Shown: positions 50,753 through 60,092 of the stretch, one piece after another
Layout: each line of letters opens with the position of its first letter
Numbering within the stretch: position 1 is the first letter of the stretch
Position numbers and translations under genes: made by a program
From: Winogradskyella sp. J14-2
GTDB taxonomy: Bacteria; Bacteroidota; Bacteroidia; Flavobacteriales; Flavobacteriaceae
Reading direction: 5' to 3'
DNA: 64,000 nt
Assembly (NCBI RefSeq): GCF_001971725.1
Contig: NZ_CP019388.1
Span: 1,798,001-1,862,000, forward strand
The notes under the pieces: generated by a model
The model's input: the letters and a program-made list of their open reading frames with translations, nothing else
What the model was told of the DNA's origin: nothing
The model's database searches: none

Positions 50753-51795
50753 TTATTAAGTGCATTCCAGCCTTTTGCTATAATAGGAATTTTTTGTTCT
50801 GCTCTCGTCACTAGATGCATTCCTCTTTCCTCCTCCGTCATATATCCAATTACTGTTAGATTAGGATTTCCTTTTATCTTAGGATAATCTTCTTGTGAAA
50901 TTGTCATCAATAACTCGTAATCTTCACCTCCATTTAATGCTACAGTTGTGCTGTCTATATTAAACTCTTCGCAAGTTGAGATGACCTGCGGATCTAAAGG
51001 AATTTTATTTTCATAGATATCTACACCTACTTTACTCTGCTTACACAAATGGATAACTTCAGACGATAATCCATCACTAATATCAATCATACTTGTTGGA
51101 GTCACTTCTAATTTTTGAAGTAACTCAACGATATCCTTTCGAGCTTCAGGTTTTAATTGCCTCTCCACAATGTAAGTGTACATGGATAAATCGGGTTGGT
51201 TATTTGGGTTGACTTTAAAAACTTCCTTTTCGCGCTCTAAAACTTGCAAACCCATGTAAGCACCACCCAAGTCTCCCGTGACCACCAACAAGTCATTTGG
51301 CTTGGCACCAGAACGCAGCACCACATCTTCTTTATCGACTTCACCAATAGCTGTAACAGAAATGATTAAACCTGAAGTTGACGAGGTTGTATCACCACCT
51401 ACCACATCTATATCATATAATTTAGCCGCTGTTGTAATACCTGCATACACTTCTTCTAAAGCTTCTAATGGAAAACGATTAGACACAGCTATGGATACTG
51501 TAATTTGTGTTGCTTTGGCATTCATAGCATAAATATCCGAAAGGTTAACCATTACTGCTTTGTAACCCAAGTGTTTTAAAGGCACATAACTCAAATCAAA
51601 ATGTATTCCTTCTACTAATAAGTCTGTAGATACAACGGTTTGTTTTTTACCATGATTTAAAACCGCTGCATCGTCACCGATGCCTCTTACGGTAGATTTG
51701 TGAGTAATCTTAAAATGTTTGGTAAGTTGGTCTATCAATTTAAACTCACCCAACTCGCTTAAAGGTGTTCGCTTAGGATTCTTATCTTCTATCAT
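50746..51795 (-). CDS. thiL: Thiamine-monophosphate kinase
   Basis: 349 residues of the AIR synthase-like fold. The metal-binding GIGDDAAVL (D41, D42) near the N-terminus, VVGGDTTSS and a glycine-rich end of the first domain (VTGDLGGAYMGLQVLERE) and DISDGLSSEVIHLC identify the family. It phosphorylates thiamine monophosphate to the active cofactor thiamine diphosphate in the cytoplasm. The promoter box ends only 4 bases before the ATG, so the mRNA may be leaderless. No other thiamine gene is in the window. Confidence 0.95.
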   Translation of the reverse strand: MIEDKNPKRTPLSELGEFKLIDQLTKHFKITHKSTVRGIGDDAAVLNHGKKQTVVSTDLLVEGIHFDLSYVPLKHLGYKAVMVNLSDIYAMNAKATQITVSIAVSNRFPLEALEEVYAGITTAAKLYDIDVVGGDTTSSTSGLIISVTAIGEVDKEDVVLRSGAKPNDLLVVTGDLGGAYMGLQVLEREKEVFKVNPNNQPDLSMYTYIVERQLKPEARKDIVELLQKLEVTPTSMIDISDGLSSEVIHLCKQSKVGVDIYENKIPLDPQVISTCEEFNIDSTTVALNGGEDYELLMTISQEDYPKIKGNPNLTVIGYMTEEERGMHLVTRAEQKIPIIAKGWNALNNQ

Positions 51796-51799
51796 AATG

Positions 51800-51807
51800 C
51801 AAAAATA
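51800..51807 (-). promoter_or_regulatory. thiL promoter -7 box TATTTTTG with almost no leader
   Basis: Minus-strand TATTTTTG followed by CATT and the thiL ATG. Distance and motif suggest a leaderless transcript, as for 49339 and sufS. Confidence 0.7.
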
Positions 51808-51903
51808 TTGTGCTTTTTTAAATAAAAGAGGATATACCGACGTTAATTATTTAGTAATTTTAACAATATTCAAAATTTACTGTAAATTGCTAAAAAAAAG
51901 TCT

Positions 51904-53358
51904 ATGAAATTTGTTGCCCTAAGAAAACGTCTATTCACGTTACTTGCGCTTGTTTTTCTGTCTCTTATCATTTCAGCGTGTTCTAATGATGATGATGGAA
52001 ATGGAAATACCGACACAGATAACGATACCATTTTAGATAGCAACGACAACTGTCCGTCTATAGCAAATGAAGATCAACTAGATACTGACAATGATGGTTT
52101 AGGAGATGCTTGCGATGACGACGATGACAACGATGGTATTTTAGACATCAACGATAATTGTCCACTAACACCAAATGCCCTTCAGCAAGATGCAGATAAC
52201 GATGGCATTGGTGATGCTTGTGACACCAACACTATTCTACCTCAATTTCCTTGCGAAAATGGATTTGCAAATGGTCATCCATGTAGTGGCTTCGATCTTA
52301 TGAGTCAGATTACAATAGATGTTTTGGGAGGAGATGGTGCAGAAGGCAACGATTCTTGGGGTTGGACAGATCCTCAAACTGGAAACGAATATGCTCTGGT
52401 TGGAACCTCAACCAATGCTGCTTTTGTTGATATTACTAACCCATCAAACCCTGTTTTTTTAGGAACTTTACCAACAGCTACAACCAATAGTCCTTGGCGA
52501 GATATTAAGGTGTACAATAATCACGCATTTATAGTAAGCGAAGCACCTGGTCATGGAATGCAAGTTTTTGATTTAACACGTTTGCGAAATGTTGCCAATC
52601 CACCAGAAACTTTTACTGCCGATGCTAATTACAATGAATTTGGCAGTGCTCATAATATCGTAATCAATGAAGACAGTGGTTTTGCCTACGCAGTGGGCTC
52701 TGATACCTTTAATGGTGGACCACATTTTGTAAATATTTCAAACCCAACCTCACCAATGGCTGCTGGAGGTTATGCTGACGATGCTTACTCGCATGATGCC
52801 CAGGTTGTAACTTACAACGGACCAGACACAGATTATACAGGTAGAGAAATTTTAATTGGCAGTAATGAGAATGAAGTCGTTATTGTAGATGTTACTGATA
52901 AGGCTAACCCTATTCAAATCTCAACGATAGATTATGGCAATATAGGCTACACACACCAAGGTTGGTTTACTGAAGATATGACCTACTTTTTGCTTGGTGA
53001 CGAAGTTGATGAAATAACTTTTGGCATTAATTCTAGAACAATTGTTTTTGATTTTAGTGACTTAGACAATCCTGTGTTTCATATGGAGTATTTTGGACCT
53101 TCAGCTGCAATAGACCACAACGGCTATGTCGTAGGTAACACCTTTTATGTTGCTAACTATACAGCAGGTCTCAGAGCAATTGATATTTCTAGTTTAGGCA
53201 CAGGTGTAATGATTGAAACCTCTTTTATTGATACGTATATTCCAGACGATAATACATCATTTAATGGAGCATGGAATATCTATCCGTTTTTTGAAAGCGG
53301 AAACATTATAGTAAGCGACATTAATGGAGGTTTATTTATTGTTAGACCATCAAACTAG
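51904..53358 (+). CDS. Choice-of-anchor B (LVIVD-repeat) lipoprotein with TSP3 repeats
   Basis: 484 residues. The lipoprotein signal ends at C26 (LSLIISAC). Residues ~30-110 are calcium-binding thrombospondin type 3 repeats ([33 protein letters not shown]). Residues ~115-484 form the choice-of-anchor B propeller, with LVIVD-like strands ([48 protein letters not shown]). It is probably a surface protein. It heads a four-gene run (next start 5 bases on) leading to MbnP- and MbnH-like genes, which suggests a shared export or metal-related role. Confidence 0.85.
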   Translation: MKFVALRKRLFTLLALVFLSLIISACSNDDDGNGNTDTDNDTILDSNDNCPSIANEDQLDTDNDGLGDACDDDDDNDGILDINDNCPLTPNALQQDADNDGIGDACDTNTILPQFPCENGFANGHPCSGFDLMSQITIDVLGGDGAEGNDSWGWTDPQTGNEYALVGTSTNAAFVDITNPSNPVFLGTLPTATTNSPWRDIKVYNNHAFIVSEAPGHGMQVFDLTRLRNVANPPETFTADANYNEFGSAHNIVINEDSGFAYAVGSDTFNGGPHFVNISNPTSPMAAGGYADDAYSHDAQVVTYNGPDTDYTGREILIGSNENEVVIVDVTDKANPIQISTIDYGNIGYTHQGWFTEDMTYFLLGDEVDEITFGINSRTIVFDFSDLDNPVFHMEYFGPSAAIDHNGYVVGNTFYVANYTAGLRAIDISSLGTGVMIETSFIDTYIPDDNTSFNGAWNIYPFFESGNIIVSDINGGLFIVRPSN

Positions 53359-53363
53359 CCCTC

Positions 53364-54689
53364 ATGTATCATAAAGTTATTAGATATTGTTTTTTGGTAT
53401 TGCTTCTTTTAAACTGTAGTAGCGATGATAATTCATCTACAAATAACGATGGTCAGTTAACGTTTGTCAAAACATTTGGAGGCTCAAAAAACGATAGTGC
53501 ACAATCAATTACTGCAACTTCTGATGGAGGGTATGCTATTTTAGGATATACCCAAAGTAATGATAACGACATTACCGATAAGCAAGACGAAAGTTTTGAT
53601 TACTGGGTTTTAAAATTTAATGCTAACGATCAGTTAGAGTGGCAAAAAACCTATGGAGGAACAGCAGACGACAGAGGCAGTGATATAATTCAAACTTCTG
53701 ATGGTGGGTATGCTATTTTAGGATATAGCTTTAGTGCCGATGGAGATACAACTGAAAATGCTGGATTACAAGATTATTGGATCGTTAAATTAGATGCTAC
53801 CGGAAATATCTCTTGGGAAAAATCGTTTGGTTACCAAGGTGCAGATTCTGGTATTTCGATGGTTGAAACCAATGACCAAGGCTTTTTGGTTATAGGTGTT
53901 TTAGATGTTACAGCTTCTGGTGGAGAAGGAAATTCGTCTCGTACAGCTAATAGGCATGCAGGAGGAGACTACTGGGCCTTAAAACTCAATAATTCTGGAA
54001 ACTTAGAGTGGAGCCGTTACTTTGGTGGCAATTTCACAGATTCACCTTATGGAGTCGTTCAAACTGATGATTTCGGTTTTATTATCGCAGGAAGTTCGGA
54101 TAGTGAAGACACAAATATTTCTGGTAATATTGGCACTTATGATTTTTGGATAATCAAGGTTTCTGCATCTGGAGATTTAATTTGGGAGAAGTCTTTTGGT
54201 GGCTCTCAAATAGATGAGGCCAGAGCCATCTCAAAAACTGATGATGGCAATTACATTATTGCTGGTGACACGCGCAGTAATGACAATGATATCTCTCAAA
54301 ATAAAGGTGCTGCGGACTTATGGCTCATAAAAATTTCACCAACTGGTAATCTCATTTGGGAACAAAGTCTAGGTGGTACTAATTTTGATGTTGCTAGAGC
54401 TATAAAAAAATCGCAAAATAACAGCTTTTTACTCTCAGGAAGTTCACGAAGCAATGACATAGATGTATCCGAAAATAAAGGCCAAAACGATGCTTGGATT
54501 TTAAAAACAGACACTACTGGAAATCTAATATGGCAAACTACGGTCGGTGGTTCTAATATTGATTTTTCTTACGATGTTGCCGAATTATCGGACGGCGCAG
54601 TTATTGCTGTTGGTGATACAGCAAGTTCTGACGGAGATATCTTGCAAAATAAAGGGTTTAAAGATTTATTAATAATTAAAATAAATTAA
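53364..54689 (+). CDS. Beta-propeller-like repeat lipoprotein
   Basis: 441 residues. The signal ends at C18 (LLLLNC), then an acidic linker. About seven repeats of ~52 residues follow, each with a core such as TSDGGYAILGYTQSNDND, DYWVLKFNANDQLEWQKTYG and GG. Strong variants are KTDDGNYIIAGDTRSNDND and DLWLIKISPTGNLIWEQSLG. The periodic pattern fits one seven-bladed propeller. No type IX secretion domain is present. It lies 5 bases after the LVIVD lipoprotein and 10 bases before the MbnP-like gene. I cannot assign a ligand. Confidence 0.8.
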   Translation: MYHKVIRYCFLVLLLLNCSSDDNSSTNNDGQLTFVKTFGGSKNDSAQSITATSDGGYAILGYTQSNDNDITDKQDESFDYWVLKFNANDQLEWQKTYGGTADDRGSDIIQTSDGGYAILGYSFSADGDTTENAGLQDYWIVKLDATGNISWEKSFGYQGADSGISMVETNDQGFLVIGVLDVTASGGEGNSSRTANRHAGGDYWALKLNNSGNLEWSRYFGGNFTDSPYGVVQTDDFGFIIAGSSDSEDTNISGNIGTYDFWIIKVSASGDLIWEKSFGGSQIDEARAISKTDDGNYIIAGDTRSNDNDISQNKGAADLWLIKISPTGNLIWEQSLGGTNFDVARAIKKSQNNSFLLSGSSRSNDIDVSENKGQNDAWILKTDTTGNLIWQTTVGGSNIDFSYDVAELSDGAVIAVGDTASSDGDILQNKGFKDLLIIKIN

Positions 54690-54699
54690 AATCATAAAA

Positions 54700-55467
54700 A
54701 TGAAAAATCTATTTTGGCACTTACTCTTAACCGTATTGATATTTTCTTGCAATGATGATAATGATGGCAACGGATTAAGAAATATTACTGTAGATTTTAA
54801 ATTTACCCATACATGGGACGGTGCTGTAATAAATGATAGCAATTTTACAACTTCAGTTGTAACAAACGCTAATGGTGAAACTATGACAATAGCAAGGCTC
54901 AGGTATCTTATTTCTAGAATAGAGTTATTTAATACCCAAGGAGATAGTTTTACTTTTGATGGTTACAAGTTTACCGACTTATCAGATACAACAACCTATG
55001 ATTTTTCAACCAACAATGCCATAATACCATCTGGCACTTATACCCTAAGATTTATTTGGGGCTTTAATGAAGAAGATAATCTAGATGGTGCGTATCCAGA
55101 TTTAAACAGTGCCTCTTGGAATTGGCCAGAAATGCTGGGTGGTGGATACCACTTTCTTCAGTTAGACGGAATGTATAACGTAGATTCATCCCCAAGCCCT
55201 TATAATTTTCATAATGGTACAGCTCGACTAAGCACAAATCCAAATGTATTTGAACAAAATTTTGCAACTATAGAATTTCCAGAGGAGATTGTACTTTCGG
55301 AAAATGCAACTATAGAAATAGTTATGGATATTGCAGAGTTTTTTAAAAACCCTAATACTTGGAATCTAAATGTTTTAGACACACCCCTAATGCCCAACTA
55401 CAATGCCCAGAAAATGATGCAAGAAAACGTACGCACAGTTTTTAGTCTAGGTACTGTTTCTCAATAA
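54700..55467 (+). CDS. MbnP-like copper-binding lipoprotein
   Basis: 255 residues. The lipoprotein signal ends at C17 (LIFSC). The MbnP/CorA-type domain is recognised from ITVDFKFTHTWDGAVIN (residues 29-45, with H37 and W39), the strand RLRYLISRIELF, LGGGYHFLQLDGMY and YNFHNGTARLS. In known relatives, copper is bound by histidines and by a kynurenine made from tryptophan by a partner diheme enzyme. That enzyme is encoded by the next gene, 2 bases after the stop. Which tryptophan would be modified here cannot be told from sequence alone. Confidence 0.82.
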   Translation: MKNLFWHLLLTVLIFSCNDDNDGNGLRNITVDFKFTHTWDGAVINDSNFTTSVVTNANGETMTIARLRYLISRIELFNTQGDSFTFDGYKFTDLSDTTTYDFSTNNAIIPSGTYTLRFIWGFNEEDNLDGAYPDLNSASWNWPEMLGGGYHFLQLDGMYNVDSSPSPYNFHNGTARLSTNPNVFEQNFATIEFPEEIVLSENATIEIVMDIAEFFKNPNTWNLNVLDTPLMPNYNAQKMMQENVRTVFSLGTVSQ

Positions 55468-55469
55468 AA

Positions 55470-56522
55470 ATGAAAAAAAGGATATTTATAATATTACTTT
55501 TACTTTTTGCTAATTGCACAAGTGATGAACAAGGCTATCAGCCAACAGAATTACCCATTGAAATTCCTGAAGTATTTTCTACCTACTTAATTCCGCCAGT
55601 AATTCCAGCAGATAACCCTCAAACTGTTGAAGGAGTTGCACTTGGCCGAAAACTGTTTTTCGATAAAATTTTATCCGCAGATGGCACACAATCTTGCGCC
55701 TCTTGTCACTCCCCTCAAAATGCATTTGCCGAAAATTTACCAACAAGTATAGGTGTAGACGGTATTTCTGGAACTAGAAACGCTATGCCGTTATTTAATT
55801 TAGCATGGAATTATGGAGATCGTTTTAATTGGGATGGATCTGCATTGAGTTTAGAGCGCCAAGCAGAAGAACCGGTAGAAAACCCAATAGAGCTGCATAG
55901 TGATTGGAACAATGTTGTTAACCGATTACAAAATCACCCTGAATATCCTGAGCTATTTCAATTAGCATTTAACACCTCAACAATTACAAAAGAACTAACC
56001 ACCAAAGCCCTCGCGCAATTTGAGCGGACGCTAATTTCAGCAAACTCTAAATTTGACAGATACACACTCGGCCAAGCATCACTTACACCACAAGAACTTA
56101 ATGGGCTTGATATTTTCCTTAGAGAAGATAAAGGAGATTGCTTTCATTGCCATGGCAATCCTAATAATCCGCTCTGGACCAACAATGATTTTCACAATAA
56201 CGGACTTGATGCAACCTTTACAGATTTAGGATTAGGAGCGGTAACCGGAGACCCTAATGATAATGGAAAATTCCGCTCTCCGTCTTTAAGAAATCTGGCC
56301 TACACTGCCCCTTACATGCACGATGGGAGATTTGCTACATTAGACGAGGTCATTGACCACTACAGTGAGGGACTTCAAAATTCGCCAACCATTGATCCGC
56401 TGATGAAACAAATTGCTCAAGGAGGTGTTCAATTAACTGCACAAGAAAAAGCAGATTTAAAAGCATTCTTACTAACACTATCCGATCCTTCATTTTTAAA
56501 CAACCTAGATTTTCAAAACTAA
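55470..56522 (+). CDS. Diheme cytochrome c peroxidase-like enzyme (MbnH/MauG family), lipoprotein
   Basis: 350 residues. The lipoprotein signal ends at C16 (LLFANC). Two CxxCH heme sites are intact: C76-A-S-C79-H80 (TQSCASCHSPQNAFAE) and C224-F-H-C227-H228 (GDCFHCHGNPNNPLW). The body shows RNAMPLFNLAWNYGDRFNWDG and SPSLRNLAYTAPYMHDGRF, typical of bacterial cytochrome c peroxidase/MauG enzymes. Family members either reduce hydrogen peroxide or, as in MbnH and MauG, oxidise tryptophan in a partner protein. The adjacent MbnP-like gene favours the second role (inference). It is the last gene of the four-gene lipoprotein operon. Confidence 0.88.
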   Translation: MKKRIFIILLLLFANCTSDEQGYQPTELPIEIPEVFSTYLIPPVIPADNPQTVEGVALGRKLFFDKILSADGTQSCASCHSPQNAFAENLPTSIGVDGISGTRNAMPLFNLAWNYGDRFNWDGSALSLERQAEEPVENPIELHSDWNNVVNRLQNHPEYPELFQLAFNTSTITKELTTKALAQFERTLISANSKFDRYTLGQASLTPQELNGLDIFLREDKGDCFHCHGNPNNPLWTNNDFHNNGLDATFTDLGLGAVTGDPNDNGKFRSPSLRNLAYTAPYMHDGRFATLDEVIDHYSEGLQNSPTIDPLMKQIAQGGVQLTAQEKADLKAFLLTLSDPSFLNNLDFQN

Positions 56523-56629
56523 AATTGTAAGTATATTCTTGTTATAGCGTGTATTTCATCGAAAAATAGAGACTTTAATCATTACGTTTTCTTGATTTTG
56601 CTTAAATTTTCAGTCCCAAATCCCATAAG

Positions 56630-56866
56630 ATGAAACCTACTAAAAGCAAAGCCCTGCCTTGCGCTGTGTTTGGTCATAATTATGTTAAATCTAAAACAAA
56701 TTCTGATCAAACAGCAGAACTCACTTGTTCTCATTGCAACACTATTGTAAAAACAGATACTAGTGGTAATTTTGAAGAAGTAAGCCTATCGAACAAGCAC
56801 ATACAGACAACACTTAGACAATTATTTCATCTTAAAGTGCAAACGGCTAAGCCTAAATTTTCCTAA
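56630..56866 (+). CDS. Small zinc-ribbon-like protein, paralogue 3
   Basis: 78 residues with the same pattern as the genes at 50194 and 50522: PCAVFGHNYVK, then ELTCSHCNTIVKTD (C11, H16, C33, C36). The C-terminal half (HIQTTLRQLFHLKVQ) has diverged more. It probably binds one zinc ion; function unknown. Confidence 0.7.
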   Translation: MKPTKSKALPCAVFGHNYVKSKTNSDQTAELTCSHCNTIVKTDTSGNFEEVSLSNKHIQTTLRQLFHLKVQTAKPKFS

Positions 56867-56938
56867 TTAATAGAAAAACTCAATAAAATCATATGCTAAT
56901 ATAATGTTAGCAAATATGGTTAAACCTTAGTTATATCG

Positions 56939-56946
56939 TATATTTG
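56939..56946 (+). promoter_or_regulatory. suf operon promoter -7 box TATATTTG
   Basis: It matches TAnnTTTG, 31 bases before the ATG at 56978. No Fur or IscR-like site can be recognised with confidence. Confidence 0.65.
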
Positions 56947-56977
56947 CATTTAATCTAGAATTAATCTGCTTTAATAT

Positions 56978-57307
56978 ATGATTAAAGTTTCTGAACAAGC
57001 TAAGAAAAAAGTCGTCGAACTTATGAGTGACGATGGCTATAATCCTAATACCGACTACATTAGAGTTGGCGTTAAAAGTGGTGGTTGCTCTGGTTTATCT
57101 TACGATTTAAAATTTGATAGAGAGCAGATTGAAGGTGATAAAGTCTTTGAAGATAATGGTGTAAAAATCATTGTTGACAAAAAGAGTTTTCTATACCTTA
57201 TAGGCACTACTCTAGAATATTCCGGAGGTTTAAACGGAACTGGTTTTGTGTTTAATAATCCAAACGCCAATAGAACATGTGGTTGTGGCGAATCATTTTC
57301 ACTATAA
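56978..57307 (+). CDS. Iron-sulfur cluster carrier, HesB/IscA/SufA family
   Basis: 109 residues. The three cluster cysteines are present: [13 protein letters not shown] and, near the C-terminus, [10 protein letters not shown]. This A-type carrier delivers clusters built on SufBCD to target proteins. It is the first gene of the suf operon, 10 bases before sufB. Confidence 0.93.
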   Translation: MIKVSEQAKKKVVELMSDDGYNPNTDYIRVGVKSGGCSGLSYDLKFDREQIEGDKVFEDNGVKIIVDKKSFLYLIGTTLEYSGGLNGTGFVFNNPNANRTCGCGESFSL

Positions 57308-57317
57308 GAAAAAAGTA

Positions 57318-58766
57318 ATGAGTAAGTATACTGAAGACGATTTAAGAGAAGAACTAAAGACCAAAGAATACGAATATGGTTTTTATACAGACATTGAATC
57401 TGAAACGTTTCCTAATGGACTAAACGAAGATATAGTAAGAGCAATATCAAAGAAAAAAGAAGAGCCGCAATGGATGACAGAGTGGCGACTTGAAGCTTTT
57501 AAAGTTTGGAAAGAAATGAAAGAGCCAGATTGGGCTAATGTAAATTACGAAAAACCAGACTTTCAAGCAATTTCTTATTATTCTGCACCCAATAGCAAAC
57601 CCAAATACAACAGTTTAGATGAAGTTGACCCTGAGCTTCTGGCTACATTTAAAAAACTAGGGATTTCTTTAGACGAACAAAAAAAATTAGCTGGTGTAGC
57701 TATGGATGTTGTTGTAGATTCTGTTTCTGTAGCAACAACTTTTAAAGAAACTCTTGCTGAAAAAGGCATCATTTTTATGAGTATATCTGAAGCCATAAAA
57801 GAGCATCCAGAACTTGTAAAAAAATACATTGGTACCGTTGTACCACAAAAAGATAATTTTTATGCAGCCCTAAATTCGGCTGTATTCAGTGATGGATCAT
57901 TCTGCTACATTCCAAAAGGAGTGCGTTGTCCTATGGAACTTTCTACCTACTTCCGTATTAACCAAGCAGGTACAGGTCAATTTGAAAGAACACTTGTTAT
58001 CGCAGACAAAGGAAGCTACGTATCTTACCTAGAAGGATGCACCGCACCAAGCAGAGACGAAAACCAATTACATGCAGCTGTTGTTGAACTTATTGCTTTA
58101 GATGATGCAGAAATAAAATATTCAACAGTGCAAAACTGGTTTCCTGGAAACGCTGAGGGCAAAGGTGGTGTATACAACTTTGTAACCAAACGTGGTTTGT
58201 GCGAGAAAAATGCTAAAATTTCATGGACGCAGGTAGAAACTGGTTCTGCTGTAACATGGAAATACCCAAGTTGCGTTCTTAAAGGAGATAACTCTGTTGG
58301 CGAATTTTATTCCATCGCTGTTACTAACAACTATCAGCAAGCAGATACTGGAACCAAAATGATTCACTTAGGTAAAAACACCAAGTCAACCATTATCTCA
58401 AAAGGGATCTCTGCCGGAAAATCTCAAAATTCATACAGAGGACTTGTACAAATAAGCCCAAGAGCAAACAATGCACGTAATTTTTCACAATGTGATAGTT
58501 TGTTAATGGGTAACGAATGTGGTGCGCATACGTTTCCGTACATAGAAGCTAAAAACAAAACTGCTCAAATAGAACACGAAGCTACAACAAGTAAAATTGG
58601 TGAAGACCAGATTTTTTATTGTAACCAACGTGGTATTGATACAGAAAAAGCTATTGCGTTAATCGTTAATGGTTTTAGTAAAGAAGTACTTAATAAGCTT
58701 CCGATGGAATTTGCCGTTGAAGCACAAAAATTATTAGAAATTAGTTTAGAAGGTTCTGTTGGGTAA
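57318..58766 (+). CDS. sufB: Fe-S cluster assembly protein SufB
   Basis: 482 residues from ATG 57318; a frame opening at 57246 overlaps the previous gene and is not used. [20 protein letters not shown] is the normal start. SufB segments include [37 protein letters not shown], and the C-terminal [16 protein letters not shown] with the scaffold cysteine. It is the scaffold subunit that receives sulfur and builds clusters with SufC and SufD in the cytoplasm. A small lipoprotein gene begins 10 bases later. Confidence 0.97.
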   Translation: MSKYTEDDLREELKTKEYEYGFYTDIESETFPNGLNEDIVRAISKKKEEPQWMTEWRLEAFKVWKEMKEPDWANVNYEKPDFQAISYYSAPNSKPKYNSLDEVDPELLATFKKLGISLDEQKKLAGVAMDVVVDSVSVATTFKETLAEKGIIFMSISEAIKEHPELVKKYIGTVVPQKDNFYAALNSAVFSDGSFCYIPKGVRCPMELSTYFRINQAGTGQFERTLVIADKGSYVSYLEGCTAPSRDENQLHAAVVELIALDDAEIKYSTVQNWFPGNAEGKGGVYNFVTKRGLCEKNAKISWTQVETGSAVTWKYPSCVLKGDNSVGEFYSIAVTNNYQQADTGTKMIHLGKNTKSTIISKGISAGKSQNSYRGLVQISPRANNARNFSQCDSLLMGNECGAHTFPYIEAKNKTAQIEHEATTSKIGEDQIFYCNQRGIDTEKAIALIVNGFSKEVLNKLPMEFAVEAQKLLEISLEGSVG

Positions 58767-58776
58767 ACTTTTGATT

Positions 58777-59184
58777 ATGAAAAATATATTATTCACCTTA
58801 TTAATCATAGTAAGTTTTACGAGCTGTAAAAACGATTCAAAAACTGAGGTTAACCTCGATGACAATAGAGCTAAATCTTACGACGCTAATGATGGTTATA
58901 TCACTGTTAGAGGAGAGTTTGTGTACTATGCTGACGCGGCTGTACTACAAACTTCAAATGAGATTTATGGTGTAGTTATAGATGATAACATGCACCTACT
59001 CGACAACGAAGTACAGCCCTACAAAAAAGATCCAACAGACATGGTTCCGGTAACGGTAAGGGTAAAAAAGTTTGCAAAACCCGAAGGAGAAGAAGGCTGG
59101 GAATATAGAGTTAAAATCAAAGAAATATTAAAGGTTGAAAAACCAAATCCAAACAAAGAAGACGTTATAAAATTATCAAACTAA
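58777..59184 (+). CDS. Lipoprotein inserted between sufB and sufC
   Basis: 135 residues from ATG 58777 (six codons inside a longer frame that overlaps sufB). The lipoprotein signal ends at C17 ([11 protein letters not shown]). The body has [18 protein letters not shown] and [19 protein letters not shown], a beta-rich fold with no catalytic motif. It is exported, whereas the Suf proteins are cytoplasmic, so its presence in the operon is odd. It may be translated simply because of position. Function is unknown. Confidence 0.75.
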   Translation: MKNILFTLLIIVSFTSCKNDSKTEVNLDDNRAKSYDANDGYITVRGEFVYYADAAVLQTSNEIYGVVIDDNMHLLDNEVQPYKKDPTDMVPVTVRVKKFAKPEGEEGWEYRVKIKEILKVEKPNPNKEDVIKLSN

Positions 59185-59188
59185 GACA

Positions 59189-59941
59189 ATGTTAAAGATA
59201 AACAACTTACACGCAAGCGTAGAAGACAAAGCGATACTAAAAGGTATTAACCTTGAAGTTAAACCTGGTGAAGTACACGCCATTATGGGACCAAACGGTT
59301 CTGGTAAAAGCACCTTGGCGTCTGTAATAGCAGGAAAAGAAGAGTACGAAGTTGAAGAAGGTGAAATTTTGCTTGAGGGAGAAAACATTGATGAACTTGA
59401 AGCCGAAGAACGTGCGCATAAAGGTATTTTTCTTTCATTTCAATATCCCGTAGAAATCCCAGGCGTCAGTGTTACCAACTTCATGAAAACAGCAATCAAT
59501 GAAACACGCAAAGCTAAAGGTCTAGATGATATGCCTGCCAATGAAATGCTGAAGATGATTCGTGAAAAATCTGAGCTTTTAGAAATAGATCGTAAGTTCT
59601 TATCACGTTCTTTAAACGAAGGCTTTTCTGGTGGCGAGAAAAAGCGTAACGAAATTTTTCAGATGGCAATGTTAGAGCCGAAATTAGCGATATTAGACGA
59701 AACAGACTCTGGGCTAGACATTGATGCACTTAGAATTGTTGCCAATGGTGTAAACAAACTAAAATCTAAAGCTAATGCCGTCATTGTTATTACGCACTAC
59801 CAAAGATTGCTAGATTATATCGTTCCAGATTACGTGCACGTATTGCTTGATGGTAAAATAGTTAAATCTGGCTCTGCGGCACTTGCGCACGAGTTAGAAG
59901 CTAAAGGATACGATTGGATTAAAGAAGAAGTCGGCGTATAA
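59189..59941 (+). CDS. sufC: SufC ATPase
   Basis: 250 residues, ABC-type ATPase: Walker [18 protein letters not shown], signature [15 protein letters not shown], Walker [17 protein letters not shown], and the switch His in [13 protein letters not shown]. It powers cluster assembly in the SufBC2D complex. It starts 4 bases after the lipoprotein stop. Confidence 0.97.
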   Translation: MLKINNLHASVEDKAILKGINLEVKPGEVHAIMGPNGSGKSTLASVIAGKEEYEVEEGEILLEGENIDELEAEERAHKGIFLSFQYPVEIPGVSVTNFMKTAINETRKAKGLDDMPANEMLKMIREKSELLEIDRKFLSRSLNEGFSGGEKKRNEIFQMAMLEPKLAILDETDSGLDIDALRIVANGVNKLKSKANAVIVITHYQRLLDYIVPDYVHVLLDGKIVKSGSAALAHELEAKGYDWIKEEVGV

Positions 59942-59950
59942 CGCTAGTCA

Positions 59951-60079
59951 CAGTATTCAGTCTCAGTTTGCAGCGCATACTCGTACTGATTACTCTAGTG
60001 CCTTATTCGAAATAACTTAAAATAGTAAACAGATTTTTATCGCTTATTCTAAACAACTGAAAACTGCGACTGAAAACTG
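59951..60079. repeat. Inverted repeat element between sufC and sufD
   Basis: CAGTATTCAGTCTCAGTTTG (from 59951, 23-base arm) pairs with the complement at 60057-60079 with 3 mismatches, with ~83 bases between. The right side has repeated ACTGAAA units running up to the sufD ATG at 60093. It interrupts an otherwise tight operon and could lower sufD expression. Confidence 0.7.
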
Positions 60080-60092
60080 AAAACTGAAACAA

